Source of the DNA: Chloroflexota bacterium
GTDB lineage: Bacteria > Chloroflexota > Anaerolineae > Anaerolineales > Villigracilaceae
NCBI GenBank assembly: GCA_005778035.1
Contig: SXKT01000047.1
Location: forward strand, 1 to 33,063
Length of the DNA stretch: 33,063 nucleotides
Direction of reading: 5' to 3'
The translations under genes and the position numbers were made by a program. The notes beneath the pieces were generated by a model. It saw only the letters and a list, made by a program, of their open reading frames with translations. It did no database searches and was not told the origin of the DNA. The number at the start of each line of letters is the position of its first letter. The first letter of the stretch is position 1. Below, in pieces: positions 15,546 to 24,934 of the stretch.

Positions 15546-15577
15546 GCAGCCCACCCTTTTTTCAATGGGTGGGCTGC
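15546..15577 (+). terminator. Intra-operon hairpin between binding protein and ATPase
   Basis: Perfect 11-bp stem GCAGCCCACCC / GGGTGGGCTGC with a 10-nt loop, followed by CTTAATT rather than a T-run. Probably a partial terminator or 3'-protecting stem giving more binding protein than ATPase and permeases. Confidence 0.6.
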
Positions 15578-15596
15578 CTTAATTGAAAGGGACTAT

Positions 15597-16628
15597 ATGG
15601 CCAACGGAATCACCGCGGTTAGCTTTGAAAAAGTGAGCAGGTCTTTTGGAGAGATCAAAGCAGTTGACCAGGTCGACCTCGAGATCCGCGATGGTGAATT
15701 TTTTTCTTTGCTTGGCCCCAGCGGCAGCGGCAAAACAACCAGCCTTCGCCTGATTGCCGGCTTCGACAGGCAAACATCGGGATCGATCCACCTATACGGG
15801 CAAGATGTATCAGACCTCCCACCCTACGAACGGGATGTGAATACAGTGTTCCAAGATTACGCCCTTTTTCCGCACATGAACATTGCGGATAATATTGGCT
15901 ATGGGTTGATGATCAAGAAAGTACCCCGACATGAACGGGATAACAAAGTCGAAGAAATGCTCAACCTGATCCAATTGCAGGGCGTTGGAAGCCGAAAGCC
16001 AAGCCAGCTAAGTGGTGGGCAACGGCAACGCGTAGCCTTGGCGCGTGCATTGATCAACAACCCAAAAGTATTATTGTTGGATGAACCTCTTGGTGCCCTG
16101 GACTTAAAACTTAGGCAACAAATGCAGGTTGAGCTGAAAAGCCTGCAAAAAAGAGTGGGAATCACATTTATTTTCGTAACCCACGATCAGGAAGAAGCCT
16201 TAACGATGAGTGACCGAATTGCGGTCTTCAACAAAGGCAAGATCGAACAAGTCGGCAGCCCTGCAGAGATCTACGAACATCCGTCCACTTCCTTTGTGGC
16301 AGGTTTTGTGGGAGTTAGCAATCTGATCAAAGGGCAAGTTTCATTACGGCTGGCAGGCACCGACGCCACCTATTCTATCCGGCCGGAAAAGATCCACCTG
16401 ACCAACCCGCTACAAGCCGGGCAAGGGGTTGTAATTGCCAATGGCAGCGTGCGTGATGTGGTCTATCTGGGTTTGTACACCCGCTATTTGGTGGAGTTGG
16501 AAGATGGGGGCGACCTGGTTGTGGTAGAACAAAATTTACACACAACCTCAATGGATGTGTTGGCCTTGAAAGGAAAGAAGGTTTCGCTTTCCTGGAAAAA
16601 GGAACACATGCGGCTGATCGGCGACTAA
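15597..16628 (+). CDS. potA: Polyamine ABC transporter ATP-binding protein
   Basis: 343 aa. Nucleotide-binding domain: Walker A GPSGSGKTT, Q-loop VFQDYALFPHM, signature LSGGQRQRVALARAL, Walker B VLLLDEPLGALD, switch His VTHDQEEAL. A C-terminal TOBE domain (about 270-343, SIRPEKIHL) is typical of PotA and other oligopeptide/polyamine importers. SD AAAGGG precedes ATG 15597. Powers import together with the two permeases directly downstream; the next start is 1 nt after its stop. Confidence 0.93.
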   Translation: MANGITAVSFEKVSRSFGEIKAVDQVDLEIRDGEFFSLLGPSGSGKTTSLRLIAGFDRQTSGSIHLYGQDVSDLPPYERDVNTVFQDYALFPHMNIADNIGYGLMIKKVPRHERDNKVEEMLNLIQLQGVGSRKPSQLSGGQRQRVALARALINNPKVLLLDEPLGALDLKLRQQMQVELKSLQKRVGITFIFVTHDQEEALTMSDRIAVFNKGKIEQVGSPAEIYEHPSTSFVAGFVGVSNLIKGQVSLRLAGTDATYSIRPEKIHLTNPLQAGQGVVIANGSVRDVVYLGLYTRYLVELEDGGDLVVVEQNLHTTSMDVLALKGKKVSLSWKKEHMRLIGD

Positions 16629-16629
16629 T

Positions 16630-17535
16630 ATGTTCAAGTTCCTTTCAACTTACCTCTACCTGCGCCCTAAATTGGTCCTTGGTTTGCTTCTTGGACCGCC
16701 AATGATCTATATGGCCGTGGTATACCTCGGCAGCTTGGCTTCTCTGTTGGTGAACAGTTTTTACAAACTGGATAGTTTTACTGGTTTGATCGATCGCCAA
16801 TTTACCCTTGAAACTTACGCCCAGTTATTTCAGCGTTCAAATTTGGATATCCTCATCCGTACAACCACCATGGCCGCCGCGGTAACAATCACCGACGCGC
16901 TGATCGCCTTCCCGCTTGCATACACCATTGCCAAGGTTGCTGGCAAGCGAGCCAAAAGCTTTTTGTACCTTGCTGTTATGTTGCCCTTATGGAGCAGCTA
17001 CCTGATCCGGGTTTACGCCTGGAAATTGATCCTTTCAAAGGAAGGCATCATCAGTTGGTTGTTTAATTTGGTTGGCCTAAACCCCTTGTTAGATTGGATC
17101 CTCTCTTTGCCAAATATTGGAGGATCATCTCTTGCTCTTTCACCCATTGGTGTGTTCATCGTTTTTTGTTACATATGGTTGCCGTATATGATCTTGCCAA
17201 TCCAGGCTGCCCTAGAACGGGTTTCGGGCACACTCGAAGAGGCTTCCAGCGATCTTGGCGCAAAGACAACCCAAACCTTTTTCAACATCACCTTGCCGTT
17301 GTCCATGCCGGGTGTTATCGCCGGTTCCATCTTCACTTTCTCCCTCACTTTGGGAGACTTCATCGTGCCACTTTCTCTCGGAAACTCCAAATATTTCATT
17401 GGTCAGGCGGTTTATAGCCACCAAGGAACATCCGGGAATGTCCCACTGGCGGCGGCTTTCACAATGGGCCCGGTATTGATCATGGTCATTTACCTTCTGA
17501 TCGCCAGAAGAATGGGAGCCTTCGATGCACTCTAA
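16630..17535 (+). CDS. potB: Polyamine ABC transporter permease, PotB type
   Basis: 301 aa, about six to seven transmembrane segments. The EAA loop that docks with the ATPase reads [27 protein letters not shown] at about residues 200-227. Its first part, [20 protein letters not shown], is a cytoplasmic start then the first membrane span. It pairs with the next gene to form the heterodimeric channel. Its end overlaps the next gene's start by 11 nt. The SD is weak, suggesting coupling to the ATPase gene. Confidence 0.92.
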   Translation: MFKFLSTYLYLRPKLVLGLLLGPPMIYMAVVYLGSLASLLVNSFYKLDSFTGLIDRQFTLETYAQLFQRSNLDILIRTTTMAAAVTITDALIAFPLAYTIAKVAGKRAKSFLYLAVMLPLWSSYLIRVYAWKLILSKEGIISWLFNLVGLNPLLDWILSLPNIGGSSLALSPIGVFIVFCYIWLPYMILPIQAALERVSGTLEEASSDLGAKTTQTFFNITLPLSMPGVIAGSIFTFSLTLGDFIVPLSLGNSKYFIGQAVYSHQGTSGNVPLAAAFTMGPVLIMVIYLLIARRMGAFDAL

Positions 17536-18334
17536 CAATAAGGTCCTTGCCATCCTCAAGGCGGCATCCGCGGGGACATTGCTATTCTTGCACATCCCCC
17601 TTGCTATCATCCTTCTGTATGCTTTCACAACCGATGAAACCACCTACACCTTTCCGTTGCCTGGTATTACAACCCAATGGTTTGCGGTTGCCCTGGCTCG
17701 CCAGGATCTTTGGGCGGCGTTGGCCCTATCAGTAAAGGTCGCATTAGTCGCCACTGCCATTGCCATGGTTTTGGGTACCATGGCGGCCGCCGCGGTTTAC
17801 CGCAGCAACTTCTTCGGTCGCGAGTCAGTCTCCTTCTTGTTGGTGCTCCCCATTGCGCTGCCCGGGATTGTTACCGGCATCGCGCTTCGTTCGGCCATCG
17901 GAGGTTTGGATATCCCTTTTTCATTTTGGACCATCGTTATCGGCCATGCCACGTTTTGTGTGGTCACTGTTTACAACAATGTTCTTGCCCGTTTTCGCCG
18001 AACCTCAAACTCATTGGTAGAAGCATCGATGGATCTTGGCGCGAACTCGTTTGAGACCTTTCGCCATGTCGTTCTTCCCAACATTGGCACCGCCTTGCTG
18101 GCGGGAGGTATGCTGGCTTTCGCGCTTTCGTTCGACGAGGTGATTGTGACCACCTTTACTGCCGGTCAGCAAACAACCCTGCCCGTGTGGATCTTTAGCC
18201 AGCTAACCCGTCCACGAGACCGCCCAGTAACCAACGTGGTTGCGATGATCGTGATCTTGATCACTGCCTTGCCGATCTTCCTGGCCCAAAAGTGGACATC
18301 TGATTCATCTGATGCCAACGAAAATGGAAAATAG
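17525..18334 (+). CDS. potC: Polyamine ABC transporter permease, PotC type
   Basis: 269 aa, about six transmembrane segments; EAA loop [23 protein letters not shown]. Residues [27 protein letters not shown] match the conserved PotC/PotI C-terminal region. Start ATG 17525 inside the end of potB, with SD GGGAG 7 nt upstream. Last gene of the operon, followed by a strong terminator. Confidence 0.93.
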   Translation: MHSNNKVLAILKAASAGTLLFLHIPLAIILLYAFTTDETTYTFPLPGITTQWFAVALARQDLWAALALSVKVALVATAIAMVLGTMAAAAVYRSNFFGRESVSFLLVLPIALPGIVTGIALRSAIGGLDIPFSFWTIVIGHATFCVVTVYNNVLARFRRTSNSLVEASMDLGANSFETFRHVVLPNIGTALLAGGMLAFALSFDEVIVTTFTAGQQTTLPVWIFSQLTRPRDRPVTNVVAMIVILITALPIFLAQKWTSDSSDANENGK

Positions 18335-18355
18335 AACCCCCAATAATTTCCACAT

Positions 18356-18385
18356 CAGCCCGGTTTCATTCCGGGCTGTTTTTTT
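18356..18385 (+). terminator. Rho-independent terminator of the polyamine-transport operon
   Basis: Stem CAGCCCGG / CCGGGCTG, loop TTTCATT, then seven T's. The T-run touches the last codon of the convergent gene at 18384. Confidence 0.92.
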
Positions 18386-19400
18386 AACTTGTATGTGTTA
18401 GCACACGTAAGGCCCGCAGGGTAACATATTTGTTGGGTTTTTTCTTCTCACCAAAATCACACCAGCTTTTGCCTGGGTAATCAAATTCCAAATTCCAACA
18501 GCCATCCGCATTTTGCTTTTGCCTGATCACATCCAACGTGTTGGCCAATCGGGGGTCTGCCCCAGCCCCACAATCTTGCACAGCCTGTACCAATTGCAAC
18601 AGGTCGGTGATATAAAACACCGGAAAACCAAACTTCCACCAATTCCTGCTTGGCTTTTGATCATTGTTGGTCGGGTATTTTGCCAAAGAAGGATCTATTC
18701 CCAATAAAAGATCCAGGCCTTTCTTTTTCGCTTTTTCAGTTTGTTCCGTTTGCAAGCGTGCCGGTAACGAACCCAAAGCCAACATCACCTTCACCGCACC
18801 CCAGGCACATGGTTGCCATTGATTTACCCCACACTGAAAATCTGGGCCGCTTTTGTAAGCATAGTACCGTATGGTTGAAGTCCGGTCTTCCTTGGGAGCA
18901 ATACCTTCGCCAGTTTGCGATCTGGCAAGCCAATCAATTGCTTTGGCAAGCCTTTCGTCCTCATAACCGAGTTGCATCAACGCCCAGATCAGGTTACCTT
19001 GCAGGCAGTCCACTGTGCCAGCTGGGCTGCCGAGGGATTGGGTAGAGAATTGCCCGGCAATAGCCATGTGGTCCACCAAATAATTGCACCCGATCTTTAT
19101 CCGTTCATCCGCTTGAATTTTTGCACCCAGTTGGCCAAGCAGGATCAAAGCCCACACGGTAGAACGATACTTGGGATTGTAACCAGCTCCTGGCCGAACC
19201 CAATACCCCTCTGGTTGCATCGCGTCCAAGATATTGGATATCGGTCCTTGTCGGTGGGCTTGGTGCATGCTTTCCAAATATTCCGGGTCATCAGCGCTAC
19301 GGCCCAGTAAATATCGCAATGCCATCGCCCTCACATCAGGGTCTTTTTTTTCCAACAACCACGCAATCGTATCCATCGTCAGAGATATGTCTTTTTCCAT
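18384..19400 (-). CDS. Prenyltransferase/terpenoid-cyclase-fold (alpha/alpha toroid) protein
   Basis: 338 aa from ATG 19400 (SD AAGGTGG); the track start is a GTG three codons upstream. Repeated helical hairpins with QW-like motifs, e.g. DAMQPEGYWVRPGAGYNP near residue 60 and RQKQNADGCWNLEFD near 305, indicate the alpha/alpha toroid of squalene-cyclase and prenyltransferase families. No DxDD acid motif of class II cyclases is seen, so cyclase activity is unlikely. Homologues in databases are often labelled 'nitrogen fixation protein', a name not supported here. Conserved Cys, Trp and Asp (VDCLQGN, FQCGVNQWQPCAWGAV) could form a ligand or metal pocket. Function unknown. Confidence 0.72.
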   Translation of the reverse strand: MEKDISLTMDTIAWLLEKKDPDVRAMALRYLLGRSADDPEYLESMHQAHRQGPISNILDAMQPEGYWVRPGAGYNPKYRSTVWALILLGQLGAKIQADERIKIGCNYLVDHMAIAGQFSTQSLGSPAGTVDCLQGNLIWALMQLGYEDERLAKAIDWLARSQTGEGIAPKEDRTSTIRYYAYKSGPDFQCGVNQWQPCAWGAVKVMLALGSLPARLQTEQTEKAKKKGLDLLLGIDPSLAKYPTNNDQKPSRNWWKFGFPVFYITDLLQLVQAVQDCGAGADPRLANTLDVIRQKQNADGCWNLEFDYPGKSWCDFGEKKKPNKYVTLRALRVLTHTS

Positions 19401-19463
19401 TCCAGCCACCTTGGGAAATCCAAATTTCTAAACTTTGAGAAAACTCCCCAACTTGTCATCGCG

Positions 19464-19913
19464 TCAAGCAGACCTTTTTTCCAGCCGTTGGCGCAGTTCC
19501 CATAACGCGGTCTTGTCTCCATCGTAACGCATCAGGGAGATTGCCTGGTCGTACGAAAACCAACCAAATTCAGTATGTTCATGTGATATTGCGATCAACT
19601 CATCTGCCTGTATGCCAAAGGAATACTGGGGGATCACGAACACATCCTCACCCCAACTGGCCTTTGCGGAAAAAATTTCCGCCGGTATGGATTCAACTGA
19701 ATCCAACGTGATGAGTGTAGCGGATGCCGAGATCCCCGCCTCCTCCGCGGTCTCTCGTCTGGCTGCCTCCAAGGGGGTTTCATCATCCTCCCCACCGCCG
19801 GCCACGCCCTGCCATAATTGATTATCCACCCTCTTAAACAGACAAAATTCAAGCGCCCCGTTTGTAGAACGACGGTAGGGGAAGACCAGAACCTGGAATT
19901 TTGCCCTGGCCAT
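19464..19913 (-). CDS. NUDIX hydrolase
   Basis: 149 aa. Cleaves a nucleoside diphosphate linked to another group, with Mg2+. The Nudix box is complete: G-x5-E-x7-RE-x2-EE-x-G in GGGEDDETPLEAARRETAEE and AGI. The opening FQVLVFPYRRSTNGALEFCLFKR resembles bacterial dATP pyrophosphohydrolase-like members, a loose subgroup guess. Start ATG 19913 overlaps the stop of the DinB-like gene by 1 nt (TAATG), so the two are translated in tandem. Confidence 0.92.
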   Translation of the reverse strand: MARAKFQVLVFPYRRSTNGALEFCLFKRVDNQLWQGVAGGGEDDETPLEAARRETAEEAGISASATLITLDSVESIPAEIFSAKASWGEDVFVIPQYSFGIQADELIAISHEHTEFGWFSYDQAISLMRYDGDKTALWELRQRLEKRSA

Positions 19914-20383
19914 TATGGCCCCTTATGTAACCAGCACAAGGCTTGCCGGATCTCGCCCAGATGATAAGCGGAATGCGCTATCACAGCCATTGCCATCCCG
20001 AACTGGTCTGCGGATGTGTATTGGACGTTATGGACCAGTACCTGTTTGATCGTAGCGTACTCGTATTGTAAAGATTGCTTAATTTCCAGCCATTCCTCCT
20101 CGCTCACGGAGGCAGTGCTCCGCCAAACCTCAGCCCAATCTGCTTTTTGCGGCTCCGGATTGGTAATCGCTTCCTGCAACACCTGAAGATAATACACCAC
20201 ATGTTTTACCTGCGCAGCCAGCGTGGCGCACCTTCCTCCAACAGGTATGGAAGCTTCGGCCGCGCTGATACTAACGAGTGTTTCAAACAAGCTGGTATCG
20301 CGGTCCAGACAGTACCCGTGCACTTTCTCAAAAAATTCCTCCAAAAGATCATTCAGGCTGGCTGTAAAATGGCTTTGCTCCAT
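19913..20383 (-). CDS. DinB-like four-helix protein
   Basis: 156 aa from ATG 20383; the track's longer start overlaps the preceding gene. Mostly helical, with the DinB/YfiT-like metal-binding pattern: His in LAAQVKHVVYYLQVLQ and HxxxxxH in VIAHSAYHLGEIRQAL. DinB-superfamily proteins are often thiol-dependent transferases or damage-induced proteins of unknown substrate. SD AAGGAT overlaps the end of the upstream small gene, and the stop overlaps the NUDIX start, giving a compact minus-strand three-gene unit. Confidence 0.82.
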   Translation of the reverse strand: MEQSHFTASLNDLLEEFFEKVHGYCLDRDTSLFETLVSISAAEASIPVGGRCATLAAQVKHVVYYLQVLQEAITNPEPQKADWAEVWRSTASVSEEEWLEIKQSLQYEYATIKQVLVHNVQYTSADQFGMAMAVIAHSAYHLGEIRQALCWLHKGP

Positions 20384-20384
20384 C

Positions 20385-20609
20385 CTAATTATCCTTATTA
20401 AGCCATTTTGCCAACCACTCCATCCCATTGAGGAAAAAGAAGATCAGCAGCATAGGGATCAACATTCCGAGCAAACATAATAACCCCATGACCGCCGCAC
20501 CCCAGCCATAGATCCAGGCGATCAGGCTTAGGCCAACAATAAACAAGATCGCGATCGAGCCTGCAATCAGCCGGAAAGTAGTGTGTTCTGTATATTTTCG
20601 TAGGTCCAT
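20385..20609 (-). CDS. Small membrane protein, two transmembrane helices
   Basis: 74 aa from ATG 20609 (SD GAGG); the track start is an upstream TTG. Two hydrophobic segments: LIAGSIAILFIVGLSLIAWIYGW and AAVMGLLCLLGMLIPMLLIFFFL, with a short amphipathic C-terminal end WLAKWLNKDN. Unrecognised. Its stop is 1 nt from the DinB-like start. Confidence 0.65.
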   Translation of the reverse strand: MDLRKYTEHTTFRLIAGSIAILFIVGLSLIAWIYGWGAAVMGLLCLLGMLIPMLLIFFFLNGMEWLAKWLNKDN

Positions 20610-20655
20610 AATCTCCTCATTCAAACTACATCATACCCTTGTTCGATCAATTAAA

Positions 20656-20692
20656 CACACACTGGGATGGCACAGGGTCATCCCAGTGTGTG
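20656..20692 (-). terminator. Strong hairpin after the hydrogenase operon
   Basis: Perfect 14-bp stem (CACACACTGGGATG and its complement) with a 9-nt loop, 16 nt after the hydA stop. On the minus strand it continues TTTAATT, a modest U-tract. Likely the operon terminator. Confidence 0.7.
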
Positions 20693-20707
20693 CTACCTTA
20701 GCAAATA

Positions 20708-22465
20708 TTATTGTGGCTGATATTCAGGGCAGACTTCCTCTTCCAATAGCCCTTGTACATGCAGTACTTCATGGGCTTTATGGCTACCTGCCTCTCCCAA
20801 AAAGCTTGTATATAATTCCTGAACCGACGGGTTCAGGTGCGATTTCCGTATCGTTGTTCCCCGGTCCAAATGATACAAACCGCGTACCCGTTGCTCAATG
20901 ATCTCGTCCCGTTCTTCCGAATAGGGTTGCCCGCCGCCATTTACACAGCCACCGGGGCATGCCATGATCTCAATGATGTCGAATTTTTCTTCACCGCTCT
21001 CGATCTTCTCCAATACCTTTCGGGTATTCCCCAACCCCGATACGGCAGCTACGCGCACCGTCCTGCCTTCCAGATCGATCTCAGTCTCGCGGATGCCTGC
21101 CAACCCACGTACAGCGGTAAAGTTCACATCCACCAACTCCTTGCCGGTCACTTTTTCATACACAGTCCGCAGGGCTGCTTCCAGAACTCCGCCAGTGCCA
21201 CCAAAGATCACCCCTGCCCCTGTACTGCGGCCAAGCGGGTCATCAAACTCCTCATCCGGCAAATGGCGCAGGTCCATGCTGCCTTCCTTGATCATTTTTG
21301 CCAGTTCGCGTGTGGTTAGCACCAGGTCCACATCCCTAATACCATAGGTCTGTTCCGCGGGCAAGGCGGCTTCGTATTTTTTTGCGATACAAGGCATTAC
21401 CGAGACCACCACAACATCTTGCGGATCGTACCCCATTTTTTGGGCATAATACGTCTTGATCACTGCGCCGGTCATTTGCTGCGGGCTTTTACAAGTGGAT
21501 GCCATATAGTCCAAATTCGGGAAATGGTACTTGAGGAAGTTGATCCAGCCTGGGCAGCACGAGGTCAGGATCGGCAAATGCTCTTTGCGTTCCAAGCGCT
21601 CTACGATCTCCTTGCCTTCTTCCACCACTGTCAGGTCCGCGCCAAAGGTTGTATCAAACACGGCGTCAAAGCCCAAGCGGCGCAAGGCCGCCACCATTTT
21701 TCCCGTCACAGGTTGGCCTGGCGGCATTCCAAATTCCTCACCAATGGCTACCCTAACCGCCGGAGCTACCTGAACGATCACCTTCTTTTTGGGGTTGAAC
21801 AAGGCTGCCCATGTGTCTTGAATATAACCGACACCGGTAAGCGCCGCGGTAGGGCAAACACTTACGCATTGCCCGCAATACACACAATTGCTTTCAGCCA
21901 ACGGCATTTTCTCTGCGGGGGTTACCACGGTGTGGAACCCGCGGCCAAAAGCGGTTAGCGCTCCTACGGTCTGAACAGTGTTGCACATGGTCTCGCAACG
22001 ACGACACATGATGCACTTGTTAGGATCCCGTTTGAGCGCGGAACTGGTCTTGTCGATCGGGTGGCTGGAGCGTTCACCGGTATACCGCTGGGTGTTGATG
22101 CCAAACTCCCAAACCAGTTTTTGCAACTCGCAATCGGTAGATTTGGCGCAAACAAGACACTCAAATGGATGGTTCGAAATGATCAATTCCAAATTCTTGC
22201 GCCGAGATGCCAAGACCCGCTTGCTGTTGGTGGTCACTTTCATCCCCTCAAAAACCGGGGTAGCGCAAGATGGAGCCAGATTATGTTTGCCTTCAACTTC
22301 CACTACGCATATGCGGCAACTGGCCACTTGGTTTAAATATTTCGATTTTTCCAATTTTAGGTAGCACAAAGTCGGAATATCGAGATGCACCTTTTGGGCT
22401 GCTTCCAGGATGGTTGTCCCTTCAGGGACGCTTACGTGGTTTCCATCGATGGTGAGGTTGATCAT
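20708..22465 (-). CDS. hydA: [FeFe] hydrogenase catalytic subunit, HydABC / HndD type
   Basis: 585 aa from ATG 22465, 7 nt after AAGGAG (ATG 22471 is too close). Order: N-terminal [2Fe-2S] domain with CYLKLEKSKYL...CRICVV; His-Cys [4Fe-4S] site HPFECLVCAKSTDC; two [4Fe-4S] motifs (CIMCRRCETMCN, CVYCGQCVSVCP); then the H-cluster domain with all three signatures, TSCCPGWI, MPCIAKKYEA and ACPGGCVNGGGQP. So the active-site ligands and the proton-transfer Cys are intact. The modular layout and the adjacent NuoF/NuoE-like genes match group A3 electron-bifurcating enzymes, which couple NAD(P)H and reduced ferredoxin to H2. It lacks the extra C-terminal [2Fe-2S] domain found in some HydA. HydE, HydF and HydG maturases are not in the window. 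Confidence 0.94.
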   Translation of the reverse strand: MINLTIDGNHVSVPEGTTILEAAQKVHLDIPTLCYLKLEKSKYLNQVASCRICVVEVEGKHNLAPSCATPVFEGMKVTTNSKRVLASRRKNLELIISNHPFECLVCAKSTDCELQKLVWEFGINTQRYTGERSSHPIDKTSSALKRDPNKCIMCRRCETMCNTVQTVGALTAFGRGFHTVVTPAEKMPLAESNCVYCGQCVSVCPTAALTGVGYIQDTWAALFNPKKKVIVQVAPAVRVAIGEEFGMPPGQPVTGKMVAALRRLGFDAVFDTTFGADLTVVEEGKEIVERLERKEHLPILTSCCPGWINFLKYHFPNLDYMASTCKSPQQMTGAVIKTYYAQKMGYDPQDVVVVSVMPCIAKKYEAALPAEQTYGIRDVDLVLTTRELAKMIKEGSMDLRHLPDEEFDDPLGRSTGAGVIFGGTGGVLEAALRTVYEKVTGKELVDVNFTAVRGLAGIRETEIDLEGRTVRVAAVSGLGNTRKVLEKIESGEEKFDIIEIMACPGGCVNGGGQPYSEERDEIIEQRVRGLYHLDRGTTIRKSHLNPSVQELYTSFLGEAGSHKAHEVLHVQGLLEEEVCPEYQPQ

Positions 22466-22476
22466 ATCCATACTCC

Positions 22477-24354
22477 TTAGTTTCTCGATACCGCGGCAAA
22501 TTTACAACGGCTTAGGCATGCACCGCATTTTATACAACGTGCTTGGTCGATCAAGTGCACTTGTTTGACAGACCCGGAAATACAACCGACCGGGCAACCC
22601 CTTGCGCAAGATGTACAACCGATACATTTTTCAGCAATGATCTCGTAGTGCATCAGTTTTTGGCAGGTGCCGGCCGGGCAATGCTTCTCAAACACATGGG
22701 CTTCATATTCAGCCATAAAGTACTTCATCGTACTTAGCACCGGGTTTGGCGCAGTTTGGCCAAGACCACATAGCGAGGTATCCATGATCGTTTCTGCCAG
22801 GCTGCGCAACTCATGCAAGTCCATGGCTGTTCCACGGCCTTCGGTGATGTTGGTCAGAATCTCGAACATGCGTTTATTGCCAATTCGGCAAGGCGCGCAA
22901 CGGCCGCAAGATTCTTCAACGATGAATTCGAGATAGAACCTGGCCAAGTTCACCATGCAATCCTGGTCACTCATAATGATCATGCCACCTGACCCCATCA
23001 TCGAACCGATCGCTGATAGCGATTCGTAATCAATAGGCGTATCGAGGTACTGCTCTGGGATACACCCGCCCGATGGGCCGCCGGTTTGCGCAGCTTTAAA
23101 TTTAGCGCCGCCTTTGATGCCACCGCCAATGTCGTAGATGATCTCCCGCAAGGTAGTGCCCATTGGCACTTCCACCAACCCTACATTATTGATCTTGCCT
23201 GCCAAGGCGAAAACCTTGGTACCTTTGCTGGTTTCGGTACCGATGCTACTGAACCAATCGGCGCCTTTTTGGTAAACCACCGGCACATTGGCCAGGGTTT
23301 CCACATTATTCACGGAAGTTGGCTTTCCCCATAAACCACTCTCCGCCGGGAAAGGCGGCTTGGTACCAGGCTCGCCCCTCAGCCCTTGCAAGGAGTGGAT
23401 CAATGCGGTCTCTTCACCGCAAACAAACGCGCCGGCTCCCAATCTGATCGATATATCAAAATTGAATCCGGAACCCAATATATTCTTCCCTAACAAACCC
23501 GCGGCTCTCGCCTGGTCAATAGCGATCTGTAATCTTGATACAGCCAATGGGTACTCCGCCCGTATATACACGTATCCTTGGGTTGCCCCAATTGCGTACC
23601 CAGCAATGGCCATGCCTTCCAATACGCTGTGGCTATCCCCTTCCATGATCGATCGATCCATAAAAGCGCCGGGGTCGCCTTCATCGGCATTGCAGATGAT
23701 GAATTTTTCCTCACTGGTGCTTTTGCTGGCATATTCCCATTTACGGCCGGTCGAAAATCCCGCCCCTCCTCGGCCTCGCAAGCCAGACTTTTTCATTTCC
23801 TCGATCACTTCCTTGGGCGACATTCCACCGACAACCTTCGCCAAGGATTGGTACCCTCCGGTTGCAAGATATTCTTCGATCTTTTCAGGGTTGATCAAGC
23901 CACAATTGCGCAAAGCAACCCGTTGTTGCAGTTTGTAAAAAGAGATGTCATCGGCGGACTCGATCTTTTGTTTAAGTTTTGGGTCCTCGTAGAGCAATCG
24001 CCGCACTTTTTCGCCATTGAGAATATGCGAATCAAAGATCTCGGGAACATCGGCTACCTTTACTGAAACGTAGAAGACATTTTCCGGATAAATTTTGATG
24101 ATCGGACCTTTTTCACAAAAGCCAAAACAGCCGCTTATGGATGCGGATATCCTTTCATCCATTCCGTTTTCCTTGATCAAGCGCTTGAACTCATGGACGA
24201 TCTGCTTGCTTTCCGACGCCTGGCACCCTGTGCCTCCACAAACCAGGATCATTCGCTCTTGTGGGCCACCTCTTTTTCCTGATCGCAGGTCCAATAAGCT
24301 CTTTGTTTCTTCGTACGCATCCAATAATTGGATCGGGCTTGTGATCTCAAGCAT
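22477..24354 (-). CDS. hydB: Hydrogenase diaphorase subunit, NuoF-like (HydB/HndC type)
   Basis: 625 aa from ATG 24354 (SD GAGGAGG). N-terminal thioredoxin-like [2Fe-2S] domain (VCGGTGCQ, SGCFGFCEKGP). A NuoF core binds FMN and NAD(P)H: GRGGAGFSTGRKWEYA and ICNADEGDPGAFMDR. An SLBB segment and the N3-type cluster ESCGRCAPCRIGN follow. Two C-terminal [4Fe-4S] ferredoxin motifs (CIGCTSCARGCPVGC, CIKCGACLSRC) complete the layout of bifurcating HydB. The enzyme oxidises or reduces NAD(P)H. Start overlaps the hydC end by 8 nt; hydA starts 11 nt after its stop. Confidence 0.94.
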   Translation of the reverse strand: MLEITSPIQLLDAYEETKSLLDLRSGKRGGPQERMILVCGGTGCQASESKQIVHEFKRLIKENGMDERISASISGCFGFCEKGPIIKIYPENVFYVSVKVADVPEIFDSHILNGEKVRRLLYEDPKLKQKIESADDISFYKLQQRVALRNCGLINPEKIEEYLATGGYQSLAKVVGGMSPKEVIEEMKKSGLRGRGGAGFSTGRKWEYASKSTSEEKFIICNADEGDPGAFMDRSIMEGDSHSVLEGMAIAGYAIGATQGYVYIRAEYPLAVSRLQIAIDQARAAGLLGKNILGSGFNFDISIRLGAGAFVCGEETALIHSLQGLRGEPGTKPPFPAESGLWGKPTSVNNVETLANVPVVYQKGADWFSSIGTETSKGTKVFALAGKINNVGLVEVPMGTTLREIIYDIGGGIKGGAKFKAAQTGGPSGGCIPEQYLDTPIDYESLSAIGSMMGSGGMIIMSDQDCMVNLARFYLEFIVEESCGRCAPCRIGNKRMFEILTNITEGRGTAMDLHELRSLAETIMDTSLCGLGQTAPNPVLSTMKYFMAEYEAHVFEKHCPAGTCQKLMHYEIIAEKCIGCTSCARGCPVGCISGSVKQVHLIDQARCIKCGACLSRCKFAAVSRN

Positions 24355-24898
24355 GGGAAACCTCCTCAACTTCCAGGTCTTCCGTTAGGAAGCGTTCAAT
24401 GATTTCTCTTACCTGGCTGACCTTCACTTTTCCATACACTTTGCTATTGATGGTGACCACCGGCGCCAAACCACATGCCCCCACGCAACGCAAACTTTCA
24501 ATCGAGAACTTGCCATCTGCCGATACCTGCCCGGCTTTGATCTCGAGGATGCGCTCGAATTCGGCCAGGATCTGGTCTGCGCCATTGACATAGCACGCGG
24601 TTCCAAGGCAAACATTCACCTGGATCTTCCCCTTTGGCGTAACCGTAAAAAAGTTGTAAAAACTGATCACTCCTGAAACATCGGCATGCGAAATACCGTA
24701 GCGGTCCGCAATGAACAACTGAACTTCCTCAGGCAAGTAACCGAAGATCATTTGGGCACGGTGCAAGGTCATGATGAGCGTATCCTTCCGGCGAGGGTTG
24801 CGCTGGTCGATCTGGAGAGAGTCAAGGTACTCCCCCAGTTCCTGGAATTGCTTGCTGTGCTCCTGATAACTTTCACAATGTTTTAGCGTCTTCTTCAT
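24347..24898 (-). CDS. hydC: Hydrogenase small subunit, NuoE-like (HydC/HndA type)
   Basis: 183 aa from ATG 24898 (SD AGGAGA); the track start is upstream and unsupported. Thioredoxin-like [2Fe-2S] domain with the four cysteines in CLGTACYV and CVGACGLAP, preceded by the NuoE helical region (LHRAQMIFGYLPEEVQLFIADRYG). Transfers electrons within the HydABC complex. First of three overlapping or adjacent hydrogenase genes. Only 36 nt separate it from the ABC ATPase gene upstream, with no visible terminator. Confidence 0.93.
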   Translation of the reverse strand: MKKTLKHCESYQEHSKQFQELGEYLDSLQIDQRNPRRKDTLIMTLHRAQMIFGYLPEEVQLFIADRYGISHADVSGVISFYNFFTVTPKGKIQVNVCLGTACYVNGADQILAEFERILEIKAGQVSADGKFSIESLRCVGACGLAPVVTINSKVYGKVKVSQVREIIERFLTEDLEVEEVSHA

Positions 24899-24934
24899 GA
24901 TCTCTCCTGTACATCCTTGGCTTTGCGCCAATGT

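Noticed and set aside
23288-23938. Forward ORF of 216 aa
   Set aside because: Antisense to hydB, which has complete FMN and cluster motifs.
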